Shown here piece by piece: positions 35,316-46,800 of a DNA stretch of 64,000 nt (position 1 is its first letter; each line of letters opens with the position of its first letter). The notes below the pieces were generated by a model. The model was not told the DNA's origin. It was given only the letters and a program-made list of their open reading frames with translations, and made no database searches. The stretch is from Batillaria attramentaria (taxonomy: Eukaryota > Mollusca > Gastropoda > Batillariidae). The DNA lies in the NCBI GenBank assembly GCA_018292915.2, contig JACVVK020000148.1:848501-912500 (forward strand), given 5' to 3'. A program made the position numbers and the translations under genes.

Positions 35316-35374
35316 ATAGGGCCGATCGTAGTGGGTTCTCTCCGGCTTCCTTCCCATCTGCTTTGGAACTGTAC
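35316..35374 (+). mobile_element. SINE family B fragment in inverted orientation
   Basis: GGGCCGATCGTAGTGGGTTC, then TCTCCGGCTTCC and CCATCTGCTTTGGAAC match the central body of family B in plus orientation, directly after the minus-oriented copy. CCATCTGCTTTGGA here and its complement at about 35299-35313 form a hairpin with a ~40-bp loop. Confidence 0.7.
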
Positions 35375-35648
35375 ACTCCACTGTCTTATCTCTATGGAGA
35401 ACTTGCACGAATTCAGGGGAGATTTCGCGTTCACCATTGCAGTTACTTATACGGGTGAACCCGAGGTCTTGAACTGATTGATTATACATACTACATAGTC
35501 ATGTTCTTACACATGCGCTTTTTAAGACACCCCCCCCCCCCCCTTCCGTAACCCCGTCGTTTGTTTTTCGGCTTTCTTTTGTGAGTTACGCTTCTTTTTT
35601 TTTTTGTCTTTTTTTTTTTTTAATCCACCCTCTCACCCAACCTTTATT

Positions 35649-35652
<4 letters not shown>

Positions 35653-35735
<83 letters not shown>
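35653..35735. repeat. (TG)n microsatellite
   Basis: About 41 TG units. T- and G-rich homopolymer runs follow at 35801-35895. Confidence 0.97.
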
Positions 35736-35736
<1 letters not shown>

Positions 35737-36610
35737 ACAAAGTTTATGAAAGTCTCTTTCCCAAAGTTTACAAACGTCTCTTCTTTGTTTTTGCCCAAGC
35801 TTTTTTTTTGTTCAAATATTTTATAATTGATGCAGTCTTTGTTTTTTGGATTTTTTTGGGGGGGGAGGGTTTTTTTGGGGGGGGGGGAGGGGGTCTTTTT
35901 ATTATTGTTGTTTTATGATTGATGCACTTTGTTTTAAGTGACAGCTTCCCTATGGTCTGTGCTGAGGTTTGTCTGAGGTCGGCTTGAAAAAGAGATAATG
36001 CCCTTTGAGGTCCTGTTTTTGTGGCGGTCTGCCTGTACGTGTCATCTCTGGAGGGAATCTTTCTCTGACAGCGAATTTGTTTTTTTCACTAGAGTTCAGC
36101 CTTCCAACAGCTTCTTCGCGTGCAGTGTGTCTGTTTTCTTGCACAAATCACACAAGGTGTTTACTTTCCATTACGACCTACTGTGACATCTGCTTGTAGG
36201 GCTATTGCGCGTGCACATGACAGCATTCAAAACCATACGGATCCTGCAATTTCGGAGTTATTTTAGGACCCCCCCTTTTTTTTTCTTTTTTTTTTTTTTG
36301 ACGAGTGCTGTTGGTGCCATGTGTTAAAGATACGTATCTCAACATTGCTAGGTATTACATGAGGCAACTTCTGGTTTGGAACGGGCGTGCTCGTGAGTGC
36401 GCCTGGGCACACACAGTAGTCTGTCTTAGGGTGAGCGTGTGTCTTATTCATTGAAAGAGTAGAACCTGAGTCCGAGACTCGCGTATCGCCGTAAAACGTT
36501 AATACTTGAGATGTTGAGATAGTGACGCCAAGAGCACTACGGCGGTCGACTGACAATGGCCTGGCGTTGCCGTTCTCGGGCTCGTCTCCCTCCCGCGTTT
36601 TACGTTCATA

Positions 36611-37033
36611 CAGCCTTCACAAAAAGTTAAGGACCACTTGCAAATATCATTCAACTTTTGTCGTGGTGGCATGCTGGTGTAGTGCTGAACATCGCTGAAA
36701 CGGCGGCTTATGTAGGCAAACAACTGAGCACAGTTCATAACCAGGGATGCATTCTTTGACGTGCATCTCATTTTTGCCGTGCAGAAAGCCCCAGGTATCG
36801 CTCACTGAACACTGAAACTCGGTCTAGTTTTGCCGAAATTGCATATTTTCAAACGCGCCAAGCATACTGTGTGACGCGCACGTGCCATCCACACAGTGGT
36901 CGCCATGTTCACTAATTACCCCCTAACCTTGCTACCGAATTTTACGGGAAAAATCTTATTCGTTTATTTTTTTCTGATTTATTGAAACTGTCACCCATTA
37001 TGTTGACTGGTCCTTAACTTTTTGTGAAGACTG
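36611..37033. mobile_element. Tc1/mariner-like MITE, 423 bp, TA-flanked
   Basis: The left terminus CAGCCTTCACAAAAAGTTAA (continuing GGACCA) is matched by the inverted right terminus with a single mismatch in 26 bp. Both ends are flanked by TA (36609-36610 and 37034-37035), the target duplicated by Tc1/mariner transposases. No transposase is encoded, so mobilisation must depend on a relative elsewhere. Confidence 0.82.
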
Positions 37034-37039
37034 TATTAC

Positions 37040-38000
37040 GACGTGACCTGCGCCATGGTAGGAAGACGGTACAACCGAGCTACACGTGTATCTTGTCCTC
37101 AAGTAAAAACTTTTTTGTGGCTTTCTCTCATTTGCCACCGTGATAGTCGTGCCTTTTTAAAAAAAAATATTTTTATTTTTTTTTACGCTTCGACATTTTT
37201 ATTTGTGTTTTAGGTATACAGTTTTTGTTAATGTGTGTATTAAAGCTTGATGGACAGACATTCGAGAAAAATGGACAGTTTTATTTTATTCTTTTTTTTC
37301 TTTTTTTCTTTTTTCGTGCTGTAATTAAAGTTACCTAGTGTTTGGTAGGGTGTGTGCTTTTTCTTTGAATATATTTGTGCAAGAGTGTTAGTGTATGCGT
37401 GCCTTTGTAGTTTTAATAGGAACACGCCAAGGCTTCGCCAGGCAGTTTTCGACAGCATCACGGACGCCTCGCTTTTCCCTTCGCCTGTCGCCTTTTATTC
37501 TGTTGGCTCAGTGCCCGCCTTTGAGATGCTGCAACTGTGCGTATGTCCAAGTACATGTAGTATGATATACACCACCAAGTCAGCTGAGAATGATTTGTGA
37601 ACCTAAACATAGCAGGCGGTGTGTCTTTAACGAGTTTTCCCCCCTTCCTCCCTCTGACCGAGGATAAAGACAGGGGAACGTGTTTTGCGTGTGAGCAGTT
37701 GGCTTGGTTCGTAACAACAACCGTGAATAGCGGTTTCGCTAATTGTGATTTATCCTCGTTCTTTGGTGGGAAAAAAACCATTTGACAGATTTCTAAGGAA
37801 AAACGCGTAGATTTTCCACAATGTCCACGGAGGACACGCTGTGAGGGGTTTTTCGGTCGGTTGGTGTTGATGCAGTTGTTAGTTTTCGGTTTTTCCCCCC
37901 TTTCAGGTTTTTTTCTGCCCTCCCCCCCCCCCCCTTTTTTTTTAGATTGGCCTTTTTATTTTCGGAATAGAAATACTGTTAACTTGTTTACGACTCTGAT
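37040..38000. other. No gene recognised
   Basis: A- and T-rich runs near 37160-37310 and C13T9 at 37922-37943. Nothing supportable as coding. Confidence 0.4.
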
Positions 38001-38013
38001 GTGTCAACACTCC

Positions 38014-38089
38014 TCTCTCTCTGTCTCTGTCTCTCTCTCTCTCTCTTGTCTCTCTCTCTCTCTCTCTCTCTCCCCCTCTCTCTCTCTCT

Positions 38090-38173
<84 letters not shown>
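38014..38173. repeat. (CT)n(TG)n compound microsatellite
   Basis: CT with interruptions to 38091, then about 39 TG units. Confidence 0.97.
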
Positions 38174-38175
<2 letters not shown>

Positions 38176-38225
38176 CAACGGTAGATGTTGGCACAATGAC
38201 AGTTTTAAAGCTTGCGTTGCTACTT

Positions 38226-38300
38226 ATAGTTAGTTAGTTAGTTTGTTTGTTAGTTAGTCGGGGCTTTACGCCGCGCAAGCGACAGAGACTGTTGAGAGAG
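38226..38300 (-). mobile_element. Repeat family H tail with (TTAG)n
   Basis: TTAGTTAGTTAG / TTTG units, then CGGGGCTTTACGCCGCGC and AAGCGACAGAGACTGTTG. This is the reverse orientation of the family H end, here with a CTAA-type microsatellite. A (GA)n run follows at 38295. Confidence 0.55.
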
Positions 38301-38376
38301 AGAGAGAGTAGCCGATACAAACACTTAGAGGTTGCTCAGCAACCCCGAATATGGCCAAGAGATATGAAAGTGTGTG

Positions 38377-38412
<36 letters not shown>

Positions 38413-39097
38413 AATAACGATTTATATTTATACCACCGCAAATACGTTTTGCAGCTGGGGATGGGAAATGCACTTCGCATACAAATCGCCCTAATCATCG
38501 CTCAAGATGCGTTTTCGGTATTACTGGGTCACCACAGGCCTGTGAGGGAGCTGGGTTATTGGTATACCTGTGCGGACACAGCGAACAGATGTGACGCTGA
38601 ACTGGGGACACGTTTGGAATTGCGCTGAGGTTTTTGTTATGCAAGGCACCAGTTTGGCAAGAACGTTATTACACGTAACAGCGGGACAAGGAAGAATACC
38701 GGTCTCTTGTCAGCAGGGCTGGCTTGATACGCCTACCAAGACTGAAAAACGGAAGAAGACAAACGAAAGTAATACGCATGGATCCAAATAAGGGTCAGTT
38801 GAAAGATCCAGAATCGTAGGATAATCAGGCATAAAAAAACAACTGGAAGGTTTAAGCTGATTAACGCTCAGGATAACCCTATTTTCCTTCCTGTGTCTTT
38901 CGGATTTTCTTTTGTGTTGAAATATATCTGGTGAATTATTACTGCAATGATGGATTGACCTACTGTTGCTCGCGAATGGGAGTGGGGTTGAATATATTAT
39001 ATCTCTAATATATCTCTTCCAGCTCTAATATATCTCTTCCTGGTATCGGTCCCAAATTTGCAATTGTTTCTGTGAGGGAAATTTGGGTTGTAATGTA

Positions 39098-39207
39098 CGT
39101 TGCATGTATGTATGCTGTATGTATGTATGTATGTATGTATGTATGTATGTATGTATGTATGTATGTATGTATGTATGTATGTATGTATGTATGTATGTAT
39201 GTATGTA

Positions 39208-39264
<57 letters not shown>

Positions 39265-39300
39265 ATGTATGTATGTATGTATGTATGTATGTATGTATGA
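39098..39300. repeat. (TATG)n(TG)n(TATG)n compound microsatellite
   Basis: About 24 TATG units, about 20 TG units, then about 12 TATG units. Frames translate to VCMY repeats. Confidence 0.97.
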
Positions 39301-39384
39301 GTCCTGCAAAACGTGTGTGCGAGTGACTATGATGTATGTTGGCCGTTGTGGTGAGATTGATTTATATGTTAATTTCTAGTTTCA

Positions 39385-39510
39385 TGTACCCCCAACGGGG
39401 TTTTGAAATAAACTTTGACTTGACTTGACTTGACTTGACTTGACTTGACTTGACTTGACTTGACCTGACCTGACCTGACCTGACCTGACCTGACCTGACC
39501 TGACTTGACT
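39385..39510 (+). repeat. (TGACT)n/(TGACC)n pentanucleotide array behind a hairpin-AATAAA retroposon tail
   Basis: CCCC-AAC-GGGG at 39390-39400 forms a small hairpin. It is followed by TTTTGAAATAAACTTTGAC and about 19 pentanucleotide units: roughly nine TGACT-type, then about nine TGACC, then TGACT again. The arrangement looks like a LINE or SINE 3' end whose terminal repeat expanded. The clean switch between two unit variants suggests local amplification of a single C-variant unit. Confidence 0.7.
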
Positions 39511-39653
39511 GAATTTCTTCGGCAAGTAACCCCTACATTTGTCTTGGACTTTATGTCAGTATTTTAGTTCAGAGTCTCTCTCTCTCTCTCCCTGTTTAAA
39601 AAGTTATAAATTTAAAGAAATTTATTTACAAGTCATGCATAAATGACTAATCA

Positions 39654-39654
<1 letters not shown>

Positions 39655-39692
<38 letters not shown>
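39655..39692. repeat. (CT)n microsatellite
   Basis: About 17 CT units. Confidence 0.93.
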
Positions 39693-39693
<1 letters not shown>

Positions 39694-40310
39694 GTCATTT
39701 TGTGTGACTGATACATAGTCCTAGCTCCATCTGTCCCAGCAGTAACCAATATTGTCTTGTGACAACCAGCTTTCTATTTGTCTGAAAGAAAGTGTCTGTC
39801 AAGGGAAGCGACACAGTGTGCATTCATTTCGGAGTGCATTGTCTTGATTGACGCGTGTCCCGCAGCGATTGACGCGCCAGGAAATAGTCGAAATTGATGA
39901 TCGCCGCGGCAACCAACCAAACTGCCATTTCTGGCCGTTCATTCGGTCATATCCAATGGTCACGCCCGACGCATTGCCGTGCGGCTTGTGGCGGGCGGTG
40001 ATTTTTGAAAGGAAATTGGGTCTGTGTTTTTGAGCACAGGGAGTCGACTGTGGCCATCCCGAAATGGATTTCTGTCCGGAGAGAGGCATTATCGAAAGTT
40101 CGGACGTCGGATCACGCCATGCACCAAAGACACAGGGCAGATAATCTGCTGGGTGCAGATCAAGACGTTGCTCTCCGATTGTTTTTGTCTGTCTGGCCAT
40201 TGACGTTGCTTGTGCATGCATAGTTGCTATAATGCGATCCTCAGGCTGTGACACGCATCCTTCCGTTCACCAAGACAAGTTCAACTAATACATTTACCAC
40301 TCCATCGCGC

Positions 40311-40393
40311 GATAAGCAGATACTAGTGAAAGCCTCTTAATTCGTATCACGGATAAGCAGATACTAGTGAAAGCCTTTTAATTCGTACTCGGG
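40311..40393 (+). repeat. 41-bp tandem duplication
   Basis: GATAAGCAGATACTAGTGAA then AGCCTCTTAATTCGTA occurs at 40311 and again at 40352 with one or two differences. It directly precedes the 117-bp duplication. Confidence 0.85.
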
Positions 40394-40630
40394 TAAATGT
40401 TAGTTTGCTTAAATCGTAGTTTTCTGAAATCGTTGCGTTTACCAAATCCCAGTCGGCTGTGTTCTGTACCTCTGTAAATATCACTCAGATAAATCGGATA
40501 CGTACTCGGGTAAATACTTAATAGTAGTTTACTTAAATCGTAGTTTGCTTCGCTTTATTCGTAGCATTTTCCAGATCCCGGTTCGCTGTGTTGGGTACCT
40601 CTGTAAATTTCACTTGGTTAAATCGGATAC
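40386..40630 (+). repeat. ~117/128-bp tandem duplication
   Basis: TACTCGGGTAAATGTTAG at 40386 and TACTCGGGTAAATACTTA at 40503 start two units. Both contain TTAAATCGTAGTTT, TCGGCTGTGTT/TTCGCTGTGTT, TACCTCTGTAAAT and ending AAATCGGATACG. The copies have diverged by small indels. Confidence 0.85.
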
Positions 40631-41139
40631 GATTTACCTGCATCTCGATTAAACCGGAGTCATCATCGAGGTTCCGACAGATATTTCACATAGTACTTAC
40701 CTGTCTTTCATATGTTGTGCTCGAGAGAACAAGCGGCTGGTGGCAGATTTCGCAAACAATCGGTCACCACTCTTTTCCTTTGTGTGCATTGTCTGGGAAG
40801 TAAGCCCAAACTAGCAGACAGCTAGGTTCAAGTCGGCCATATTTATTCATAGAAAAGTCTGTGTAGCTCGAGTTTTTAGTGCAAGGGCGCTTTGAATGTA
40901 AATTTGCAAGTCGGTGTCATCTTGCCATGGGTACAATTTACGATGGATACAATCTCAACTCTGTGTCTGTCCACCGAAGTAATGGGCTGAAATGGCATCC
41001 CTGGCTGCCATTTCTGCGAATCTGTTGTGTACAGGGGAAAATGTGATGCTTGCTGCTTGTCAGGCCTGACATGGGAAAACTCAGTTTACGGTGGAAATCA
41101 GTGACGTGTAGGAACACAATCCTGTAAGTTAATGCACCA

Positions 41140-42270
41140 GCTTGTCGTGTTACCTCAGTCTGGACGTACTGCCTGGACTTGAATCGGATACTGCGGGGTT
41201 GTTCGGGGGTGGGGTGGGGTGGGGGGCTTTGTTTTTTCAGTTTTCTGATCGGAGTAGAACTCGTTTCGATATGTCTCAGTTTGACAGGTGTATGTATTCA
41301 TTTATCGGGGGGGGGGGGGGGGGGGGGGGGCTTCTGCTCTGCCTTCTCTACACAAAGAACTACTTCAAGACTTCCGGGCGGTGTTTGATTTGTTACTCGT
41401 TCGTTCGAGTCACAGTGCCATAATTTTTCACTTTTAAAAGTCATTAACATGTTAGGTTGGCATTCGTGATGAATGAAAGACATGACCGGAACTGACAGTT
41501 CAGTTCACTTCGACCCACTGAAAGTCTTCGATTCCATTTGGTTATAACGGTCTGCTTGTAAAACGTCTGTCCCCACACTCCTGTACTAGTCTGTTCACGC
41601 CTTGCTTCCCATTGCACCGAGTGGCTGGAGAAATTAGTGAAGACAGGGTGACCACAGACCTGCTGCACACGGTCCTGGTGAACATTCTGGAACCAGGCAA
41701 CTCGGCGGAAGCAATCTCACTAAAGCGTCCAGATGGAAACGAAAGGTGTGACTGCGGCCGTCCGGCGTATGTCGCCAGGCGCATTGCGCACCTCATAGAA
41801 ACGAGAACCTCCAGACAGTATAGAAGGAGATCACTCGGCAGCGCCGAGTGAACGAAAGGACATAGGGGGGAAAAATAGCACTGCACATTTGCAGGAAACA
41901 TCTGGGCACGCAGAATCTGAAAGCCTGAAAGCTGAGTATAGGAGAGAAAATACCAGGAGTGGGTGGTTTGGCTGGAAGTTTTACAACGTCGTCGGTCCAC
42001 AGACACAGCGATTTCAAAGACTGCGGCACTGAAAAGCCGGCTAGACGACGAAGAGTTCACTGCTGATGTCATCTTGAACTGAACCGAACTTCAGCCTCAG
42101 CTTCAGTTCAGAATTGCATCGCTTCACTTTAAAAGCCCAGAAGTCTGCCCATTGTTGCTGTGGAGACTTGCCCAGTGCAGTGAGCTGAATAAGAGAGCAG
42201 AAACACAGGTTGTTGGTGTTCAGACACGATGCCCTACCATCTCACGTTTACATCTCACGTTTATGCAGGG
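41140..42270. other. No confident gene; coding-like frames on both strands at 41.6-42.1 kb
   Basis: G22 at 41309-41330. A plus-strand frame (41612-41851) and an overlapping minus-strand frame (41542-42072) are both long. The plus-strand peptide, with DLLHTVLVNILEPGNSAEAI and ERCDCGRPAYVARRIAHLIE, looks protein-like but is not recognised. Treated as undecided. Confidence 0.25.
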
Positions 42271-42282
42271 AGTGAGTGAGTG

Positions 42283-42600
42283 AGTGAGAGAGTTTTTAGG
42301 GCTTAACTTTTAGGAGCCCGAGCCCGAATCCGACCACCCCATGCCCACTACATGATAAGACTTGTTAAAAAAAGCCACTGCACACCAGTCGGAACCACTT
42401 CAAGCCACTAATACGCAAGGCATGTGCCTTCCCGCTGGATGCGAGACTGCTGCAGATTGCGTAATAGTGGCTTCAACAGGCTTCCAGTGATCTAAAGATT
42501 TCTAGTAAAAATGCGAATTTTACATGAATTTTTAAGAGTTAAAGCTGCGCAAGCAACAAAGACTACTTCGCGGCTATATGCAGGGAGGTGAACGCATAGT
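42283..42600 (-). mobile_element. Repeat family H copy, apparently interrupted by ~215 bp
   Basis: GTGAGTGAGTGAGAGAG and TTTTTAGGGCTTAAC (42270-42308) match the outer tail. TTAAAGCTGCGCAAGC and AACAAAGACTACTTCGCGGC (42538-42574) match the inner part. Between them is unrelated sequence with an imperfect inverted repeat: AAGCCACTAATACGCAA (42402-42418) against its complement at 42457-42473 with one mismatch. Confidence 0.5.
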
Positions 42601-42912
42601 GGATACAATTTGCTGCAGACATTGTTACCATTTTTCTGTCGTTAGTAGTCATTCATGTAGATTTTCTGCCTGCTCGTTGGACTGTGCTTAGATACCACGA
42701 CGGAAAGAGACTGACGGACTGTCGCTGGCGTCTGCTGAAGTGGCAGAAACGATGACGCTAAAGGACCAGAAACAAATAGCCGTCGCCTTCGATAAGACGA
42801 ATACGGTCTAGACGAGGTGACCCACGTCCAAGATTCCTTCGTCCTTGTAGTGTCCGGTCAGTGTGGGGATGACGTTAGGCAAGAAGCATTCATTTCTTTC
42901 TTACTGGACGGA

Positions 42913-42930
42913 GCGCGCGCGCGCGCGCGC

Positions 42931-43004
<74 letters not shown>
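42913..43004. repeat. (GC)n(TG)n compound microsatellite
   Basis: About nine GC units, then about 36 TG units. The alternating purine-pyrimidine GC/TG run is a potential Z-DNA former (general knowledge). Confidence 0.96.
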
Positions 43005-43007
<3 letters not shown>

Positions 43008-44500
43008 CTCAAATAAACATACACCTGTTAAAGTTGAAGGTACTTGAGAATTGGCTATTCTTGTATGCTGATAATTTGACCCATACGACTTTTTATCTAT
43101 ATATACACACACGAAATATTGAATGTTGATTGCACCTGTGAACACGCGTAGGAGATAAATCTCAACCTCCGAGAAATGTAACACGGTAAGTTAATTACGC
43201 CTGCGTACTTCTTTGGGCACAGTTTGTTTAATGTCCCCAGTCAGTTGGATCATGATTGCGTAACTTGAACCGTATCCTTTTAGAGTTCCTTTGATGGATT
43301 GCGCAATGCGCCGCTCTGTACTGGCTGACTTTTGTAAGACTCAACCCCCCTCGGCTGAGCTTCTATTGTAGAACAAAACAACAACAGCAAGAATGCAGTT
43401 ACCATAATAGCGTAAGTTCTCTTTTCGAAGTTTTGTTTTGTTTTTGTTTTTTGTTTTTTTGTTCTTGCTGTTGTTTTTTCCCCACTCCAACTTCTCCTTG
43501 TCTTCTGTCTTGTTCTCGGGCTGTGAAACCGCCATGCCTTCGTCGTCCCTAGAGGCACTTTACGGCATATTGAATCCAGCTTCTCACCACGGCCTTCGGG
43601 ATTCTGAAACAGATCCCTCCTACCTCCTTCAGCTCGCACCAGACAGAGTGCTGTCAGACGGAAAAGGAAACCGGTCTGGAAGTAGATCAATTTAACGGGG
43701 GGCCGACCTACACCGTAAGTCCACGGCTCCTCCAGCTAAGCGACCGACCGGTCAGCGCTGCCCCATTCATTTCCACATTTCCGTTGCCCGTCATCTCTCG
43801 CGTCCTGTGGCCGTTTCCTCTCGTGTCTGACTACGGTTCTTGCCCACTTCGATTGTCCAGAAAACCACCCAGGCCATCTTACCCGCCAGATCTCGGGTTC
43901 ATGATCAGCGCAGCTCATTGCACGTGCATGTAATTGCTGTCCTTTTGCCTGCGGGACGTGAGGCAGGCAGGGAGTTCTCGTCTTGTTTCCGCCTCACGGA
44001 TGACGGGCTGTGGTTCGGCTCCGCTCCCAGCCCGGAACAGCGGAGCATCCTGTGTTTGGGCACGCGGCGGAAACGCGCTGGGCGGAAAAGGGTTGTTTCC
44101 ATCGTGGAATAAGGATCGTGGAGTTTTTGGGCAGCGGTTACTTCATTTTCGGCTTGATGGACATGCATTGTGTGGTCGCTGGCAGCGTGACTCGTGCTAG
44201 ACCGTGTTTATGCAGTACCTCCAGTCGTTTTAAGGAAACCAAGAAGAGGATTAAGGCGAATCGTCCTCTTGATTAATCCCGACTGGGAGGGAAAAAAACA
44301 AAAACAATTGCGCTGGCTTTTCCCTCTTTGTCCCGTCTTTGTGGCGGAAAAAGCCGATAAACACACAAACAACAACAACAACAAACAAGAAAGGTTGTGG
44401 TTGGTTTTCGCTGACACATACAGGATTTGTAGCGGCGCTCACACGTGGCAAGAATGTGGTTTGCTTTAACCAATTTATAGTACGTAGGCATCTGGATTGT
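43005..44500. other. No gene recognised
   Basis: Includes a 17-bp inverted pair, AACAACAACAGCAAGAA (43379-43395) and its complement near 43461-43477, next to GTTTT repeats. Nothing else supported. Confidence 0.4.
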
Positions 44501-44504
44501 AGGT

Positions 44505-44753
44505 AGGTAAGCTAGGGTTTAACATCCCTGCCACAAGAGTGATTGGAGACGGTCGTAGCGGGCAGGTTGTGGGGGGAAGGGGCAGCTATCCTAATGCAAC
44601 AGGCGAACAGTCCAGTTGAGCACGATTCAGCCCAGTCAGACTGGGGAACCTCTGACTTGATGGAGGCCTATCCTTGGCTGTGATAGACTGTTATCCAAAC
44701 AAATCCAATCATACAGTCAAAGGAAACAGTTCTTTGGTGCAATGGAACTGTCT
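44505..44753 (-). mobile_element. Dispersed repeat family G, copy 2
   Basis: Parallel to 18197-18470 along its whole length, but without the long T/G tract. On the minus strand the 3' end reads GGATGTTAAACCCTAGC followed by TTACCTACC, a CCTA-type repeat as in family D. Orientation is inferred from the tail. Confidence 0.6.
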
Positions 44754-44759
44754 CTCTCT

Positions 44760-46230
44760 CTGCCACCTGGATTCTTCAGTTGCCCTGAAATTACCTTAAA
44801 GTACCTTAAAACGGGGGAGGGGTGGGGTGGGGGGGGGGAGAAAAAAAAAACCCTTAACACAGGAGCTGATAGACCGTTGTGGAACGAAGGCCGAGTGGGC
44901 ACACCATCGATTTGTCACGACCAAATCGACCCATCCCAACGGTACAGTTATCAACCTGTGTCAGGTGCGCTGGGTTTGGTCGGTGTGCATGAAAATCTGA
45001 TCAAGCCAAGGACTCTAGATCCGCTAGATTCCTTAGTCCAATCAGCGTTGTACATTATAAGCTTTTTCTCCCCCCCCCCCCCCCTCTTCTAAATGCTTTC
45101 TTAACCTGCATAAAATTTCTCGTGCCTGTGAGGTAACATTTAATGCTCCACGTGCACACTTGCCCTGAAGGGAACTGATGTTTTTTTTTCTGTTTTAAAG
45201 TGGTTGCTTGATCTCATATCACGACCACGCTCTTGTGCCCGCCCCTAACCCGAAATAAGCAGAAAGAGCCGAGACCCGCTGCTGGGGAAAAGGAGATGAT
45301 AATAAAGTTCACGTCTGTGTGTCCTTCAGGAACCTGACTGTCATGTATGATGAACTGTCTGAAGGGCCCATCTGTAATAACCCGGCATGAGACTTCCTTC
45401 GGTCCGTTTCTTTCTCGTCTCTCCGCCTACATCCACGCCCCCGCATACTAAGGTTTTCGTTTGTTTGTTGGGTTTTTTTGTGATGGGTGGGATGTGTGTT
45501 AATGATTTGTTCCACATTGATCCCCCCCCCTCCCCGTTGTTTTGAGAGCTGTATTTGTCCCCGTGGTACGTTCATTAGTCAGCTTTTACTATTACAGCAG
45601 TTTTCCGGAGTGAGTGGTGTTTAGATGGATGTCCCGATGTTGGATGGCACTGGTCGCGTGGTTTTTATCGCTGGATCGCGCTCTCAGCCAGTTTGCTAGT
45701 GACACTTTATTGTTTTGTCAATGTGTACGTCCGTATAGTATGCTGAGAACACGCCAGGGCAGTTTTTCTGTCTATTTTGACTTCTCGGTAGTTATGCTGA
45801 GTGCAGTACTCGGTTCTGGTTTCTAAACTGTCGCTATTGTTCTCAAATGCATATCTATCGCCTGTTGTTTGTGAGTTGACGACATTTTACAGTTGCAGGT
45901 TTATTTTGGTGTACACTGAGCCCTTGAAGCTGTCTTGATGGGCACGTTGATCTTTCAACGTGAAAACTCGTTTCTGTCTCATGTAAGATAAAGATGATTT
46001 GTAACTTTCAACAAGTGCAGGGAGAATTTCGCTTGCTCTTAAAGTGTAAGTGCCCCCCCCCCCCCCCAATCTGAACAATCACACCCCCTCACATGCCATT
46101 TATTACGCATTCTTTGATAATAAAACTAGATATGAAACAGTTACACAGTCATTAGCGTACAATATTTAATTTAATAAATTGATAATTTATTAGCTTCCTA
46201 GAAATACAGCACCGATTTAGATTGCTGCTC
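44760..46230. other. No gene recognised
   Basis: G-rich/A10 tract at 44815-44850, C14 near 45071 and C15 near 46053. Chance frames only. Confidence 0.4.
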
Positions 46231-46234
46231 AAAG

Positions 46235-46345
46235 GTAAGTGAACACCCCCCCTCCCCCCCCCCGCACACACACCCCAAAACCAAACCACCACCACCCCAC
46301 CCCCCCCACCCCAAAAAAAAACAAACAAACAAACAAACCCCAAAA
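46235..46345. repeat. C-rich then A/AAAC-rich low-complexity DNA
   Basis: C runs with CA and CCA units, then A9 and (AAAC)n. Confidence 0.85.
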
Positions 46346-46456
46346 AACCAACAACCAAACAAAAAAAACAACCCAAGAACATCAACAAAATTGAGCAGCA
46401 TCACACACCATACACCACGCAACATAAACATAAAACGAGACACAAAGCAATTATAG

Positions 46457-46800
46457 TCATGGCATGTATATATTTAATATCTAATTCAAGTGGAGTCCAG
46501 GATTGTCCTCGTCCGCGGTGAGCTCGAAGCGAATTCACATCGAGGTTGACCGATCTCCCAGCGCCGTCCGTAGCTAGGCATGAGCCTGGCTAGAGGCTAG
46601 AGCAGCCTGACAAGCCGGGCCGGGCAGTCGCGGCATATCATATCTAACTATCTAATTGAAGTAGAGTCCAACCGGGCATTGTCCTTGTCCGCGATGAGCT
46701 CGGAGCGTGTGCAAGGTTGACCGACCGCCCGGCGCCCGTATTTAGGTGTAAGTCTGGCCAGAGAAGTCGGGGCGGGCGGGCGGGCGATGGCCGTTCAGCC
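46457..46800 (+). repeat. Two tandem copies of a ~175-bp unit
   Basis: TATCTAATTCAAGTGGAGTCC...GTCCTCGTCCGCGGTGAGC at 46475 and TATCTAATTGAAGTAGAGTCC...GTCCTTGTCCGCGATGAGC at 46650. Both continue with GGTTGACCGA and a CTGGC..GAGA end. The copies differ by substitutions and small indels. No coding match recognised. Confidence 0.75.

Noticed and set aside
39799..40254. 151-residue minus-strand frame as a gene
   Set aside because: No recognisable domain. The opposite strand is also partly open, and no splice or start signal stands out. It could be an old repeat, but no second copy was seen.
43379..43477. 17-bp inverted repeat as a MITE
   Set aside because: Arms consist of CAA/GTT-type low complexity, so the pairing is weak evidence, and no flanking duplication was seen.
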